This document shows positions 1 through 7,655 of a stretch of DNA of 48,177 bases, piece after piece. The notes beneath the pieces are model-generated. The model was not told the origin of the DNA. It was given only the letters and a program-made list of their open reading frames with translations, and did not search any database. Within the stretch, counting starts at the first letter, position 1. Every line of letters starts with the position of its first letter. This stretch comes from Amphritea atlantica (GTDB lineage: Bacteria > Pseudomonadota > Gammaproteobacteria > Pseudomonadales > Balneatricaceae): the NCBI RefSeq assembly GCF_018860855.1, contig NZ_JAHKQE010000045.1, forward strand, positions 1 through 48,177, given 5' to 3'. The position numbers and the translations under genes are program-made.

Positions 1-239
1 CTCTAATTAGGTGGCCAAACTCACTATGCCACTACAGCATCGTCATTGGCGTCTTGATAAGAGAAATAGAGCGATCCAGCTGCAATTACCAGTGCTATGC
101 AGCTTATGACTTGTGCGAGGATAGTGATTTTAGAAGAGGCTTTTACTTGCGCCTACATCGTAGCAATAACTGCCCCACCAACTTCTTCCGTGCCTTGGCA
201 CCAGATCGATCTGGATATGGCATGCTTCCTCCTTAGCCT
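1..239 (-). other. left-edge cassette-like segment without a clear gene
   Basis: No convincing gene is visible here. Two short minus-strand frames are worth recording. Positions 223 to 143 encode 26 residues starting MPYPDRSGAK, with a good ribosome site (AAGGAGG about 5 bases upstream of the ATG). Positions 152 to 24 form a 42-codon frame with no usable start codon; it would encode a hydrophobic helix (ILAQVISCIALVIAAG) and ends DANDDAVVA. Both lie downstream of the worn attC-like element on the cassette-sense strand, so they could be a third, decayed cassette gene broken by a frameshift between the two frames. The plus-strand frames here show no family resemblance. Confidence 0.25.
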
Positions 240-324
240 CTTTGACGCCTCTCAGCACGCTCGGTTTTGGAATGGAGGCGAAGCCGCAATGTAAAAACCG
301 TCGCTGCGACTGCCATGGTTAGTT
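240..324 (-). repeat. degenerate attC-like site ending the MltR cassette
   Basis: On the minus strand, AACTAAC (324 to 318) begins just after the MltR-like stop codon. It is the exact complement of the GTTAGTT core at the start of that cassette (829-835), as expected for the R'' box of its own attC. An imperfect hairpin follows, with a CGGTTTT arm pairing with AAAACCG. The element appears to end at GAGGCGTCAAAG, where a normal attC would read GAGGCGTTRRRY. The missing second T of the GTT core suggests a worn or inactive site. The assignment rests on context and pairing, not on a perfect core. Confidence 0.4.
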
Positions 325-327
325 GCT

Positions 328-813
328 TCACTCACGGTTGAACCTCTGAAACCCGGGCAACGCCCCAAGATGCGAAACCAGTTGATTGACTCCAACCTGA
401 TAAATATCTCTAGCCGTAGCTTCCTGCGGCGGCTTCATAAAAAGGCTCTGCACATGCCATTCAAGATTTCCGCAGAGCTGTTGAACTCTATTGTCGAAGA
501 ATGACGCAGATACTTTATGAGCAAACTCATTTCTGATTTTGCCAACTGTTTTAATGTCCTTGTAAACCGGTTCAGGAATCACCCCAAGCAGATAGAGCAG
601 CCTTGCCCTTGGAACCAACCCAGAAAGAGACCCCGTAGAGTCACTCAAGAGGGCCCTGGCCTCTTTAGGGTCATCGATGAAAGTAGCCTCGATAATTTCC
701 TTGATCAAGCTTTCGATGTAGGCACAGCCAACAATAACGATTTCACGATCATTGTCATGCTCGTAATCGAACGAACGAGAAAACTTTATAAGCCGATCAA
801 ACTCTGATTCCAT
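328..813 (-). CDS. MltR-family (mannitol repressor-like) protein in an integron cassette
   Basis: A 161-residue soluble protein. Its central segment (SLSGLVPRARLLYLLGVI, then KTVGKIRNEFAHKV) matches the conserved core of the MltR family, named after the E. coli mannitol operon repressor; most members have no tested function. The start at 813 (MESEFDRL) is chosen because GGAG lies a few bases upstream. A longer frame to 846 would begin with GTG inside the attC site. The gene fills a cassette that begins at the core site 829-835 and ends at the attC-like element 240-324. No mannitol genes are nearby, so control of mannitol uptake is unlikely. MltR-like proteins are known as cassette cargo, but the role here is unknown. 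Confidence 0.7.
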   Translation of the reverse strand: MESEFDRLIKFSRSFDYEHDNDREIVIVGCAYIESLIKEIIEATFIDDPKEARALLSDSTGSLSGLVPRARLLYLLGVIPEPVYKDIKTVGKIRNEFAHKVSASFFDNRVQQLCGNLEWHVQSLFMKPPQEATARDIYQVGVNQLVSHLGALPGFQRFNRE

Positions 814-828
814 GGGCTCTCCGTGAGC

Positions 829-887
829 AACTAACGCCTCAAACACCGGCGCAGTTTACTGCGTCCGCGTGCTTTGACTTGTTAGGC
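829..887 (-). repeat. integron attC recombination site
   Basis: Read on the minus strand, this 59-base element has every part of an attC site. It starts with the R'' box GCCTAAC and ends with the R' core GTTAGTT. Inside are paired L boxes, TCAAAGCAC and GTGTTTGA, which pair with one unpaired G, the extrahelical base that sets strand choice in attC folding. The centre is a short hairpin, CGCAGT-AA-ACTGCG. The flanking cassettes confirm it: the upstream cassette begins GTTAGGC (complement of this R'') and the downstream one ends AACTAAC (complement of this R'). The crossover would fall after the G of GTTAGTT. Confidence 0.88.
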
Positions 888-2166
888 CTAGAACACTCCA
901 AGATTTTAATACAAATTCTGGTATATCATTCTTAGCCATTCTTTGAAGTCTTCTCCTTGGAGCTTTTCCATATTCGCCCCCTAAGCTAGATATTAAAAAT
1001 GAATCAGAGGATCTTTGGTAATACTTTTTTGCCTCTTCAGCCTCACCAGCCGCCCAGTGAATATCTCCTAAATTGAAATATCCTGCTCCAAGGCCGAGTT
1101 CATTCCCAGTTATTGAGAAAATTCCGATGGCTTCAAGTAAAAATGGTTTAGCATCAGAATATTTTCCTCTCTTTAATAAAAGATCTGCCATATTAACCAA
1201 GGTATCTGCGAGAGACCTACTAGCTGCAATCTTACGCTTGATACTTAGTGCCTCTATCAGATAGTTCTCCGCAGAGTCAAAATCCTCAATGTCCTTATAG
1301 CAATTCCCAATGTTTGCTAACGTTTTCGCAACAAAATCTCTATTCTTTACAATACCCTTATATTTCATAGCAGGAAGGAAATATTTTTCTATAGCCGTCT
1401 CTGATCGTGCTCTTCTTTCCTCTATATCATTTGTTTCTCTGCCAATTTCGTACTCGACATTGCCGAGGTTTGCCATGACCATAAACCAAATTTCACTACC
1501 CTCTTCAGAATTAGCTAAAGCAGCGTTTAATACGCTCTTAGCTTCATCAAATTTCCCTAAGTCTTTATGCAAATAGCCTATGGCGTTCAATATCTCAGGG
1601 TTTTTAGGATCTAAAGAAAGGGCTTTTTCATAAGACAGTAAAGCCGAGTCAGTATTCGACACTTCCTCGTAAACATATCCAAGGTTGATAAAGCCGGCGG
1701 CCGAAGGATGTAACTCAAGAACAGACTCAAGTATTCCTGCTGCTTTTACGAATTCATTGTTTTCTGCTGAGTCTTTTCCCATTTTCGTGACGTTTAAAGC
1801 AACTGTTAGAGTATCAACGGCAGCAGCTAGCTTGGAATCTTCAACTGACTTATAAATTGCCAAGCTGACAATTAAAACAATCGCAGCTATAGCCACCAAG
1901 ATAATTAACATGTTGTTTTGCTTGCTACTAAACTTAAGGAATGATTCTGAATCCAGCCCTCCTTTGGGAAGAAGGCGATACTCTAACTCTAAAGCCTTGA
2001 TTCGATCCTTTTCAGGAAGTTGCTCAAGCCGGTCTCCAATAATTTTTAATTTGCGATTTCTCCAAAGACTTATCCCCCAAACAATAGCCACTACGACATA
2101 GCCAATTAATGCGTAAGGACTAGCAGCCACCTGAGGTAATGCGTTGAGGAATAACTCTAAGTTCAT
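856..2166 (-). CDS. two-helix membrane protein with TPR repeats, integron cassette gene
   Basis: A 436-residue protein of unknown function. It has two predicted membrane helices, at about residues 17-35 (YALIGYVVVAIVWGISL) and 87-107 (MLIILVAIAAIVLIVSLAI), with a basic cytoplasmic loop between them. The rest is a long run of tetratricopeptide repeats (about residues 130-410), several in the pattern AGYFNLGDIHWAAGE. TPR arrays usually bind protein partners. The gene is visibly richer in A and T than the housekeeping genes to its right, as is common for cassette cargo. It starts 32 bases inside the cassette (core at 2192-2198) after a weak AGGGA ribosome site. It stops inside the attC hairpin, so its last ten residues are encoded by the recombination site. 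Confidence 0.75.
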   Translation of the reverse strand: MNLELFLNALPQVAASPYALIGYVVVAIVWGISLWRNRKLKIIGDRLEQLPEKDRIKALELEYRLLPKGGLDSESFLKFSSKQNNMLIILVAIAAIVLIVSLAIYKSVEDSKLAAAVDTLTVALNVTKMGKDSAENNEFVKAAGILESVLELHPSAAGFINLGYVYEEVSNTDSALLSYEKALSLDPKNPEILNAIGYLHKDLGKFDEAKSVLNAALANSEEGSEIWFMVMANLGNVEYEIGRETNDIEERRARSETAIEKYFLPAMKYKGIVKNRDFVAKTLANIGNCYKDIEDFDSAENYLIEALSIKRKIAASRSLADTLVNMADLLLKRGKYSDAKPFLLEAIGIFSITGNELGLGAGYFNLGDIHWAAGEAEEAKKYYQRSSDSFLISSLGGEYGKAPRRRLQRMAKNDIPEFVLKSWSVLGLTSQSTRTQ

Positions 2167-2191
2167 TTAGATGTCCCTGTATTCGAAATTG

Positions 2192-2198
2192 GCCTAAC
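2192..2198 (-). repeat. integron core site GTTAGGC at the outer edge of the TPR cassette
   Basis: GTTAGGC on the minus strand fits the GTTRRRY core and is the exact complement of the R'' box (GCCTAAC) of the attC at 829-887. The TPR cassette therefore runs from here to 835. On the far side (2199-2290) I could not fold a complete attC, so this may be the end of an attI site, a decayed attC, or a secondary insertion site. Confidence 0.6.
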
Positions 2199-2362
2199 AG
2201 CTTGTTCGTGTGCGTGCCTGATATTCTGGTGAGAACTCGCCGGGCTTCTGCTGGTAAGCAACTGATTTCATTCTGAAACCTTCCATAGTTTGCTGATTCC
2301 TTTCCAGAAAAGCGTGCGTGCACACTATTTCGGTGATGAGTGGTCTATAAACCTGTAAACCA

Positions 2363-2381
2363 AATCAATAACTTATTGATT
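2363..2381. promoter_or_regulatory. 19-base palindrome, possible operator
   Basis: AATCAATAA and TTATTGATT are perfect inverted arms around a single C. The site is AT-rich and lies between the cassette boundary and the dehydrogenase terminator. It could bind a dimeric regulator acting on a minus-strand promoter reading into the cassettes, but I could not identify a convincing promoter, so the function is a guess. Confidence 0.3.
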
Positions 2382-2485
2382 TTATTGTTGATCAAAATAT
2401 CACCAACCGAATAAACAGGCAAGCACGAAAACTAAGCGCGCCCTTTCCTTGAAAATTTCAAATCATGCTGTGTCGTGGTCAACCC

Positions 2486-2515
2486 AAAAGGCCCATGTAT
2501 ACACATCGGCCTTTT
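2486..2515 (-). terminator. terminator of the 3-hydroxyacyl-CoA dehydrogenase gene
   Basis: AAAAGGCC and GGCCTTTT form a stem with further inner pairing (ATGT with ACAT). It begins about 40 bases past the stop codon of the minus-strand dehydrogenase. The U tract is part of the stem, so it may work in both directions and insulate the cassette island. Confidence 0.65.
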
Positions 2516-2555
2516 GATTTTCTATCTCTCAGCCTACTCGCTGATATCGCTAAGC

Positions 2556-3407
2556 TCAGTCGTAAGTGTAAAACCCGCGGCCGCTCTTACGGCCCATATA
2601 ACCGGCATCCACCATCTGTACCAGCAATGGGCAAGGACGGTATTTGGAATCTTTAAAGTTATCATAGAGCACATTCATAATGCTCAAACAGGTGTCCAGA
2701 CCAATCAGATCCGCCAGCGCCAATGGCCCCATCGGGTGGCTCATCCCTAGCTTCATCACGGTGTCGATCTCTTCTGCGGTTGCCAGATTCTCATATCGGC
2801 AAAACACAGCTTCATTGATCATCGGCATCAGAATACGGTTAGAAACAAAACCCGGCGCATCTTTAACATCCACCGGCACTTTGCTCATGTCTAGTGACAA
2901 CTGCTGTACCGCATCGAACACCGCATCATCGGTTTGCAGCGCGCGGATGATTTCCACTAACTGCATCATCGGTACGGGGTTCATAAAGTGCATACCGATC
3001 ACTTTACCCGGACGGGAAGTCACCGCCGCCAAACGCGTAATAGAGATAGATGAGGTGTTAGTCGCCAGAATCGTCTCTGGCTGGCAGACTTCATCGAGCT
3101 TACGGAAGATGGTTTTTTTAATCTCTTCATCTTCACTGGCCGCTTCTACTACGATACCGGTTGCAGCCATATCCGCCATATCAGTTGTCAGTTTGATACG
3201 TGCCAGCGCCTGATCCGCTTCCGCCTGCGTCAGCTTCTCTTTATTCACCATCCGCGCCAAACTGGAACTGATGGCCTTAATGCCTCGTTCCAAAGCGGGA
3301 TCATTCAGATCATACAACACTACGTCGAAACCAGAACAGGCAGCTACCTGAGCAATACCACCACCCATCTGGCCAGCACCGACTACACCAAAACTGTTAA
3401 TCTTCAT
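2556..3407 (-). CDS. 3-hydroxybutyryl-CoA / 3-hydroxyacyl-CoA dehydrogenase
   Basis: Interconverts 3-hydroxyacyl-CoA (typically (S)-3-hydroxybutyryl-CoA) and acetoacetyl-CoA with NAD(P) in fatty acid or butanoate metabolism. The 283-residue length is normal for the short FadB2/Hbd class. The Rossmann motif GAGQMG is at residues 10-15. The catalytic set is present: Ser119 in TNTSSISI, His140 in GMHFMNPVP, Glu152 and Asn190 in APGFVSNR. The C-terminal domain ends with the usual GYMGRKSGRGFYTYD. A GAGG ribosome site precedes the ATG. The gene stands alone with its own terminator. No thiolase or hydratase gene is adjacent, so the in vivo substrate cannot be fixed from context. Confidence 0.92.
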   Translation of the reverse strand: MKINSFGVVGAGQMGGGIAQVAACSGFDVVLYDLNDPALERGIKAISSSLARMVNKEKLTQAEADQALARIKLTTDMADMAATGIVVEAASEDEEIKKTIFRKLDEVCQPETILATNTSSISITRLAAVTSRPGKVIGMHFMNPVPMMQLVEIIRALQTDDAVFDAVQQLSLDMSKVPVDVKDAPGFVSNRILMPMINEAVFCRYENLATAEEIDTVMKLGMSHPMGPLALADLIGLDTCLSIMNVLYDNFKDSKYRPCPLLVQMVDAGYMGRKSGRGFYTYD

Positions 3408-3506
3408 ATCGCGTTTATCCTCTTAAAATCAGCCCACAGTGTTCCATTATTGGCGTCAAATTTCAATCACAAAATAAGGGAATACCCCTATAGCCATGAT
3501 ATTGAC

Positions 3507-3531
3507 AAAAAAACCGACTCGCGCCGGTTTT
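3507..3531 (-). terminator. terminator of the upp-uraA operon
   Basis: On the minus strand AAAACCG pairs with CGGTTTT and the stem runs into a stretch of seven T. It lies about 55 bases past the stop codon of uraA. Confidence 0.85.
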
Positions 3532-3586
3532 CTATTACGTTTAATTCGACCCGTCTATCGAGTACCAAATTAGCCGTTAAAATGGA

Positions 3587-4897
3587 TCATTTCACATGAT
3601 CGATCAAATCATCGACAACGTTCTGCTCTTCATGTAGATCATCAGCCATCGGCTTATGCCCTGGTAATAACAGGTTAAGCAGAATAGCGACAACACCACA
3701 TAGGCTGACACCCTGCATACTGAATTCGCCCTGACCGACCACCATGCCGCCGATGCCAAACACCAGCGTGGTCGCTACGATCACAAGGTTACGCTGCTCG
3801 GCCAGATCAACACGTGCCTTAATCAATGTATTCAAACCCACCGCCGCAATGGAACCGAACAACAGAATCAGAATACCGCCCATCACAGGGGATGGAATGG
3901 TTTGCAGCAAAATACCAAACTTAGCAACAAAGGCCAGCAAGATAGCAAAGACCGCCGCCCATATCATGATCATCGGATTAAACGAGCGGGTTAACATGAC
4001 CGCACCGGTTACCTCTGAATAAGTGGTGTTCGGTGGGCCACCAAACAGTGCCGCCGCCGACGTAGCCAAACCATCGCCAAACAGTGTACGGTGCAAACCG
4101 GGCTTTTTGATGTAATCTTTGCCGGTCACATGACCAATGGCCAAGACATCCCCCACATGCTCAACGGCTGGTGCAATCGCCACGGGAATCATAAACAGAA
4201 TTGCTTGCCAGTTAAGCTCTGGCAAAACGAACGCAGGCACGGCAAGAAAGGCAGCATCGGCAACGATCTGATAATTCACCATACCGAAGAAGTTGGCCAT
4301 CAGATAACCAACCACCACCCCAGCCATAATCGGCAGTAAACGGAAGATACCTTTGCCTAGAGTGGCTACCAATAGCGTTGTGGCCAGTGCCGACATCGAA
4401 ACAATCATCGAATCGATATAGGGAAACAGCTCGATACTGCCATCCCCTGCTTTACCCATCGCCATATTGACCGCCACTGGCGCCAGCCCTAAGCCGATAA
4501 CCATAATAACGGGACCGACAACTACCGGTGGTAGTAAACGATGTAAAAAGCCAACACCGCGAAATTTCACCGCCAGCGCCAACAGCATATAGACCAATCC
4601 AGCACAAAATAGCGCTCCCATGGTGGCAGGCATGCCCCAAGTACTGGTGCTATAGATAATCGGCGCGATAAAAGCGAAAGAGGATGCCAAAAAGACCGGC
4701 ACCTGACGCTTCGTTACAAACTGAAACAACAACGTTCCCAAGCCCGCAGTAAACAGTGCTACGCTAGGATCCATACCTGTGAGCAATGGCATCAGCACCA
4801 GCGCACCAAAGGCGACAAACAACATTTGTGAACCCGCCAGTACCGTACGCCAAAGGGCCTCGCTACCGTCCAGAGTCTCGTTTACCTTTCCAGTCAT
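3587..4897 (-). CDS. uraA: uracil:proton symporter (NCS2 family)
   Basis: An inner-membrane carrier that imports uracil with protons. The 436-residue protein is hydrophobic throughout, with about 14 helices as in E. coli UraA. The two substrate-binding glutamates can be placed: Glu246 in APAVEHVGD and Glu295 in GGPPNTTYSE. The C-terminus is a short charged tail. It lies 11 bases after upp on the same strand, with AAGGG before the ATG, so both are made from one message. This pairing of carrier and phosphoribosyltransferase makes a uracil salvage unit and favours uracil over xanthine as the substrate. Confidence 0.93.
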   Translation of the reverse strand: MTGKVNETLDGSEALWRTVLAGSQMLFVAFGALVLMPLLTGMDPSVALFTAGLGTLLFQFVTKRQVPVFLASSFAFIAPIIYSTSTWGMPATMGALFCAGLVYMLLALAVKFRGVGFLHRLLPPVVVGPVIMVIGLGLAPVAVNMAMGKAGDGSIELFPYIDSMIVSMSALATTLLVATLGKGIFRLLPIMAGVVVGYLMANFFGMVNYQIVADAAFLAVPAFVLPELNWQAILFMIPVAIAPAVEHVGDVLAIGHVTGKDYIKKPGLHRTLFGDGLATSAAALFGGPPNTTYSEVTGAVMLTRSFNPMIMIWAAVFAILLAFVAKFGILLQTIPSPVMGGILILLFGSIAAVGLNTLIKARVDLAEQRNLVIVATTLVFGIGGMVVGQGEFSMQGVSLCGVVAILLNLLLPGHKPMADDLHEEQNVVDDLIDHVK

Positions 4898-4908
4898 AAG
4901 AAAACCCT

Positions 4909-5535
4909 TTATTTAGTGCCAAAAATTTTATCACCGGCATCGCCCAAGCCCGGAATAATATAACCATTCTCATTGAGGTGACTATCGATCGCTGCGGTAT
5001 ACAACTCAACATCAGGATGCGCATCATTTACCGCTTTGATACCTTCAGGTGCAGCCACTAACACCAGTGCTTTAATATCCTGACAACCGGACTGTTTTAA
5101 CATGGCGATGGTCGCATTCATGGAACCACCGGTTGCCAACATCGGATCAATCACTAATGCCAATCGCTCTTCCATATCACTGGTCAAGCGTTCAAAATAG
5201 GTCACCGGCTGCAGCGTTTCTTCATCACGATACAAGCCAACCACACTGATTTTGGCACTAGGAATTAGGTCCAGAACACCATCGAGCATACCGATACCCG
5301 CCCGCAAAATAGGCACAACAGTGACCTTTTTGCCTTTAATCTGTTCGCCGGTCATCTCACCGCACCAGCCTTCAAACTGATAGCTTTCTGTTTTCAGGTC
5401 TTTCGTCGCTTCATAGGTCAACAAAGCACCGACCTCTGCCGCTAGCTGACGAAACGCTCGGGTGCTGATATCCGCAGCCCGCATCAGACTAATCTTATGT
5501 TTAACTAAAGGGTGATTAATTTCGTGTATACGCAT
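4909..5535 (-). CDS. upp: uracil phosphoribosyltransferase
   Basis: Converts uracil and PRPP to UMP and pyrophosphate in the cytoplasm. The start at 5535 ([14 protein letters not shown]) gives 208 residues, the same as E. coli Upp; the frame stays open 21 codons upstream but that extension has no family counterpart. The PRPP loop is [11 protein letters not shown] (about 128-138) and the uracil-binding loop is [13 protein letters not shown] (about 191-203). An AGAGA ribosome site lies upstream. It is the first gene of the upp-uraA operon, with a promoter at 5625-5653. Confidence 0.96.
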   Translation of the reverse strand: MRIHEINHPLVKHKISLMRAADISTRAFRQLAAEVGALLTYEATKDLKTESYQFEGWCGEMTGEQIKGKKVTVVPILRAGIGMLDGVLDLIPSAKISVVGLYRDEETLQPVTYFERLTSDMEERLALVIDPMLATGGSMNATIAMLKQSGCQDIKALVLVAAPEGIKAVNDAHPDVELYTAAIDSHLNENGYIIPGLGDAGDKIFGTK

Positions 5536-5624
5536 ACTGAAGTCTCTTTTTAAAGCGACGGAAAACGAAAGCGTCAACCGATGGACACACCATCGCACTG
5601 AGCCTGAAAATGAAAATTTAAAAC

Positions 5625-5653
5625 ATAATACCTTGAGCTAGACAGAATGTCTT
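5625..5653 (-). promoter_or_regulatory. likely sigma-70 promoter of upp-uraA
   Basis: On the minus strand AAGACA and TATTAT stand 17 bases apart, the -10 box lying about 90 bases before the upp start. No attenuator hairpin was recognised in the leader. Confidence 0.45.
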
Positions 5654-5779
5654 AGATGGACGTCACAAAATAGGGAGAGGCGTAATCAGCCAGCCAGTTT
5701 AAGCCATAACGCAGGAGAACTGCACCAAAAAGACGCATCAAAGACACGCCTATCCAGTGACAATAAAGCAGGGAGAGTA

Positions 5780-6544
5780 TCAGTCGCTTAATTCGTCATA
5801 CAGCGCCAGATATTCCAGTGTGAGTTTATGCTTTGGCGCAAAATGAACCAAAGGCACACAGGCATTATGTGACTCTTTCATCTTGACCGATGAGGAGAGT
5901 TTCGCATTCAGCACCGGTAGATTATCCTCTTTAAGCATTTCAACAATACTGATAGAGGCATTCGCCCGAGGTTGATACTGATTAACCACAATCCCTTCGA
6001 TAGTTAATTTGTCATTATGATCCTGCTGCGTCTCCTGGACGTTGTACATCAAGCTATACAACGCCTGACGGGAGAACTCATCACAGTCAAATGGAATCAA
6101 ACAACTATCCGCCACACAGAGCGCTGATAAGGTATAAAAATTAAACGCCGGCGGCGTATCAATATAGATCGCATCATACTGATCTAGATTCAGCAGAGCA
6201 TCACGCAATTTATAGATCTTATGTTTCGCTTCCAGCTTGGCATGCAGATCACCCAGCTCTGGGCTTGAGGGCAACAGATCTAGGTTTTCATAGGCGGTCC
6301 CATGAATAAACTCGGTGATCTCTTTAGGCCGTACCTGAAAGCTCAACATCTGCTCAAAGAAGTCTTTGATATCGCCAACCGTCTCGTTCACCTGATCGCC
6401 AAGCAAATAGTGGCTGGTGTTGCATTGTGAATCCAGATCAACCACCAGCGTTCGCTTCCCCTGACTCGCGCTAATGGCGGCAAGGTTGGTACTGATACTG
6501 GATTTACCTACACCACCCTTCTGATTAAAGACAACTCGGATCAT
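5780..6544 (-). CDS. orphan ParA/MinD-type ATPase
   Basis: A 254-residue ATPase of the ParA family, which moves or positions cargo by ATP-driven dimerisation on DNA or membrane. The deviant Walker A motif KGGVGKSS is at residues 9-16, with the signature lysine at 9. Walker A' is VVDLDSQCN and Walker B is YDAIYIDTPP. There is no N-terminal DNA-binding extension, which resembles chromosomal or plasmid type Ib ParA or cargo-positioning members. No ParB, centromere-like repeat or chemotaxis gene is beside it, so the cargo is unknown. The only close same-strand neighbour is the DUF2333 gene, 67 bases upstream. No obvious terminator follows. Confidence 0.85.
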   Translation of the reverse strand: MIRVVFNQKGGVGKSSISTNLAAISASQGKRTLVVDLDSQCNTSHYLLGDQVNETVGDIKDFFEQMLSFQVRPKEITEFIHGTAYENLDLLPSSPELGDLHAKLEAKHKIYKLRDALLNLDQYDAIYIDTPPAFNFYTLSALCVADSCLIPFDCDEFSRQALYSLMYNVQETQQDHNDKLTIEGIVVNQYQPRANASISIVEMLKEDNLPVLNAKLSSSVKMKESHNACVPLVHFAPKHKLTLEYLALYDELSD

Positions 6545-6611
6545 TCGGCTTCCCTTCTTACTAAACGCATTTTACGCTAACACGCTATTGGCAGTTTATC
6601 TCAAACATCCA

Positions 6612-7655
6612 TTAACCTTGTTCTAGCAAGGTACGCAGATCAATAATCGCAGCATTCGCACGGGAAATATAAGAAGCCATCACCAATGAGTGATTAGCAA
6701 GCAAACCAAACTCACTGCCATTCAAAATCATCGGCGTCCAAACGGCGCCCTGTGTCGCCTCCAGCTCTCGAATAATTTGACGCAGGCTGATCAACGCATT
6801 TTTCTTTTCCAACGCATCGGCAAAATCAACTTCAACCGCTTGCAGTAGATGAATCAACGCCCAAGCCGTACCGCGCGCTTCATAAAAGACATCATCAATC
6901 TCGAGGAAACCGGTTTTCACCTCTCGGTCCCCGGCATTATCGGTGGACTGACGCGCACTAGACTCGCCCGCCAAATCGGTATTTACCCGTTTTTGCCCAA
7001 CACTCGCACTCAGACGCTGAGACAAACTACCCAACCGAGTGGATACATCCGCCAACCAGCCGCGCAGGTTATCAGCCCGGGAATAAAACTGCGCATCCTG
7101 CTGCTGAGGGTCAGCCAAACGCACTTCATAGGCCCGTAGATGCTTCAACGCTCGGGAATACTCTCCCTCACTAGAAGGCAACACCCAACTATCGCTATCA
7201 AAATGCAATAAAGGCTCAGCGGCTTTTAGATCCACATCTTCAGTGGATTGCGACTGTGAACGACTAAAATCTTTACGCATGGCCCGAGACATGTCCCGCG
7301 CCTGAACCAATACGCCAAACTCCCAGTTCGGTATATTATCTAACCAGATACCCGGTGGCAGGCGATCGTTAGACAGATAACCGCCCTGCTTTTGTAACAA
7401 TGTATCGGTAATTTTAATCAGCGTTGAGACCGTCGCGGAACCGATAATTTTATGTTCTGTCCCATCGGCCGCCTGTACTACAACCGGTTGAATATCAAAT
7501 GGTTCGGGCTCTTGGCTCCACCAAATACCCACGCCGACACTCACCACTAAATACAGACCGAGAATAACTAACACCGGCCGCAAAAGTTTCACGCGGCCCA
7601 CTGTGCCTGTTAGTTTATCCCAGCATGAGAACCACAACCGCTGTAACATATCCAT
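6612..7655 (-). CDS. DUF2333 family inner-membrane protein
   Basis: Function unknown. The start at 7655 (MDMLQRLWF) is preferred because AAAGGAA lies just upstream and the protein then begins near its single membrane helix (about residues 24-46, LLRPVLVILGLYLVVSVGVG); the frame is open to 7724. The 347-residue protein has a short cytoplasmic N-terminus, one helix, then a long periplasmic region with the family pattern PPGIWLDNIPNWEFGVLVQARDM split over about residues 95-125, and a helical C-terminal part. A low-complexity polar stretch (SRSQSQSTEDVD) lies in the middle. It probably shares a transcript with the ParA gene downstream. Confidence 0.75.
   Translation of the reverse strand: MDMLQRLWFSCWDKLTGTVGRVKLLRPVLVILGLYLVVSVGVGIWWSQEPEPFDIQPVVVQAADGTEHKIIGSATVSTLIKITDTLLQKQGGYLSNDRLPPGIWLDNIPNWEFGVLVQARDMSRAMRKDFSRSQSQSTEDVDLKAAEPLLHFDSDSWVLPSSEGEYSRALKHLRAYEVRLADPQQQDAQFYSRADNLRGWLADVSTRLGSLSQRLSASVGQKRVNTDLAGESSARQSTDNAGDREVKTGFLEIDDVFYEARGTAWALIHLLQAVEVDFADALEKKNALISLRQIIRELEATQGAVWTPMILNGSEFGLLANHSLVMASYISRANAAIIDLRTLLEQG

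Larger units (their letters stand above)
2199..2555. other. intergenic region between the cassette island and the hydroxyacyl-CoA dehydrogenase gene
   Basis: No integrase or other substantial gene is visible. A 30-residue minus-strand frame (2286 to 2194, start MEGFRMKSVAY) follows AAGGAA and ends on the TAG inside the GTTAGGC core. It could be a truncated host gene or chance. The stretch also holds a 19-base palindrome (2363-2381) and the terminator hairpin of the dehydrogenase gene (2486-2515). Confidence 0.4.

Noticed and set aside
54-294. Two overlapping plus-strand open frames at the left edge
   Set aside because: No ribosome site, no family likeness, and they run against the cassette genes.
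2120-2323. 67-codon minus-strand frame across the cassette boundary
   Set aside because: It starts at GTG without a ribosome site, overlaps the start of the TPR gene, and its composition looks like a shadow frame.
5599-5779. Search for a parB gene or parS-like repeats beside the ParA ATPase
   Set aside because: No open frame with a ParB-type pattern and no repeated palindromes in this gap or on the other side of the gene.
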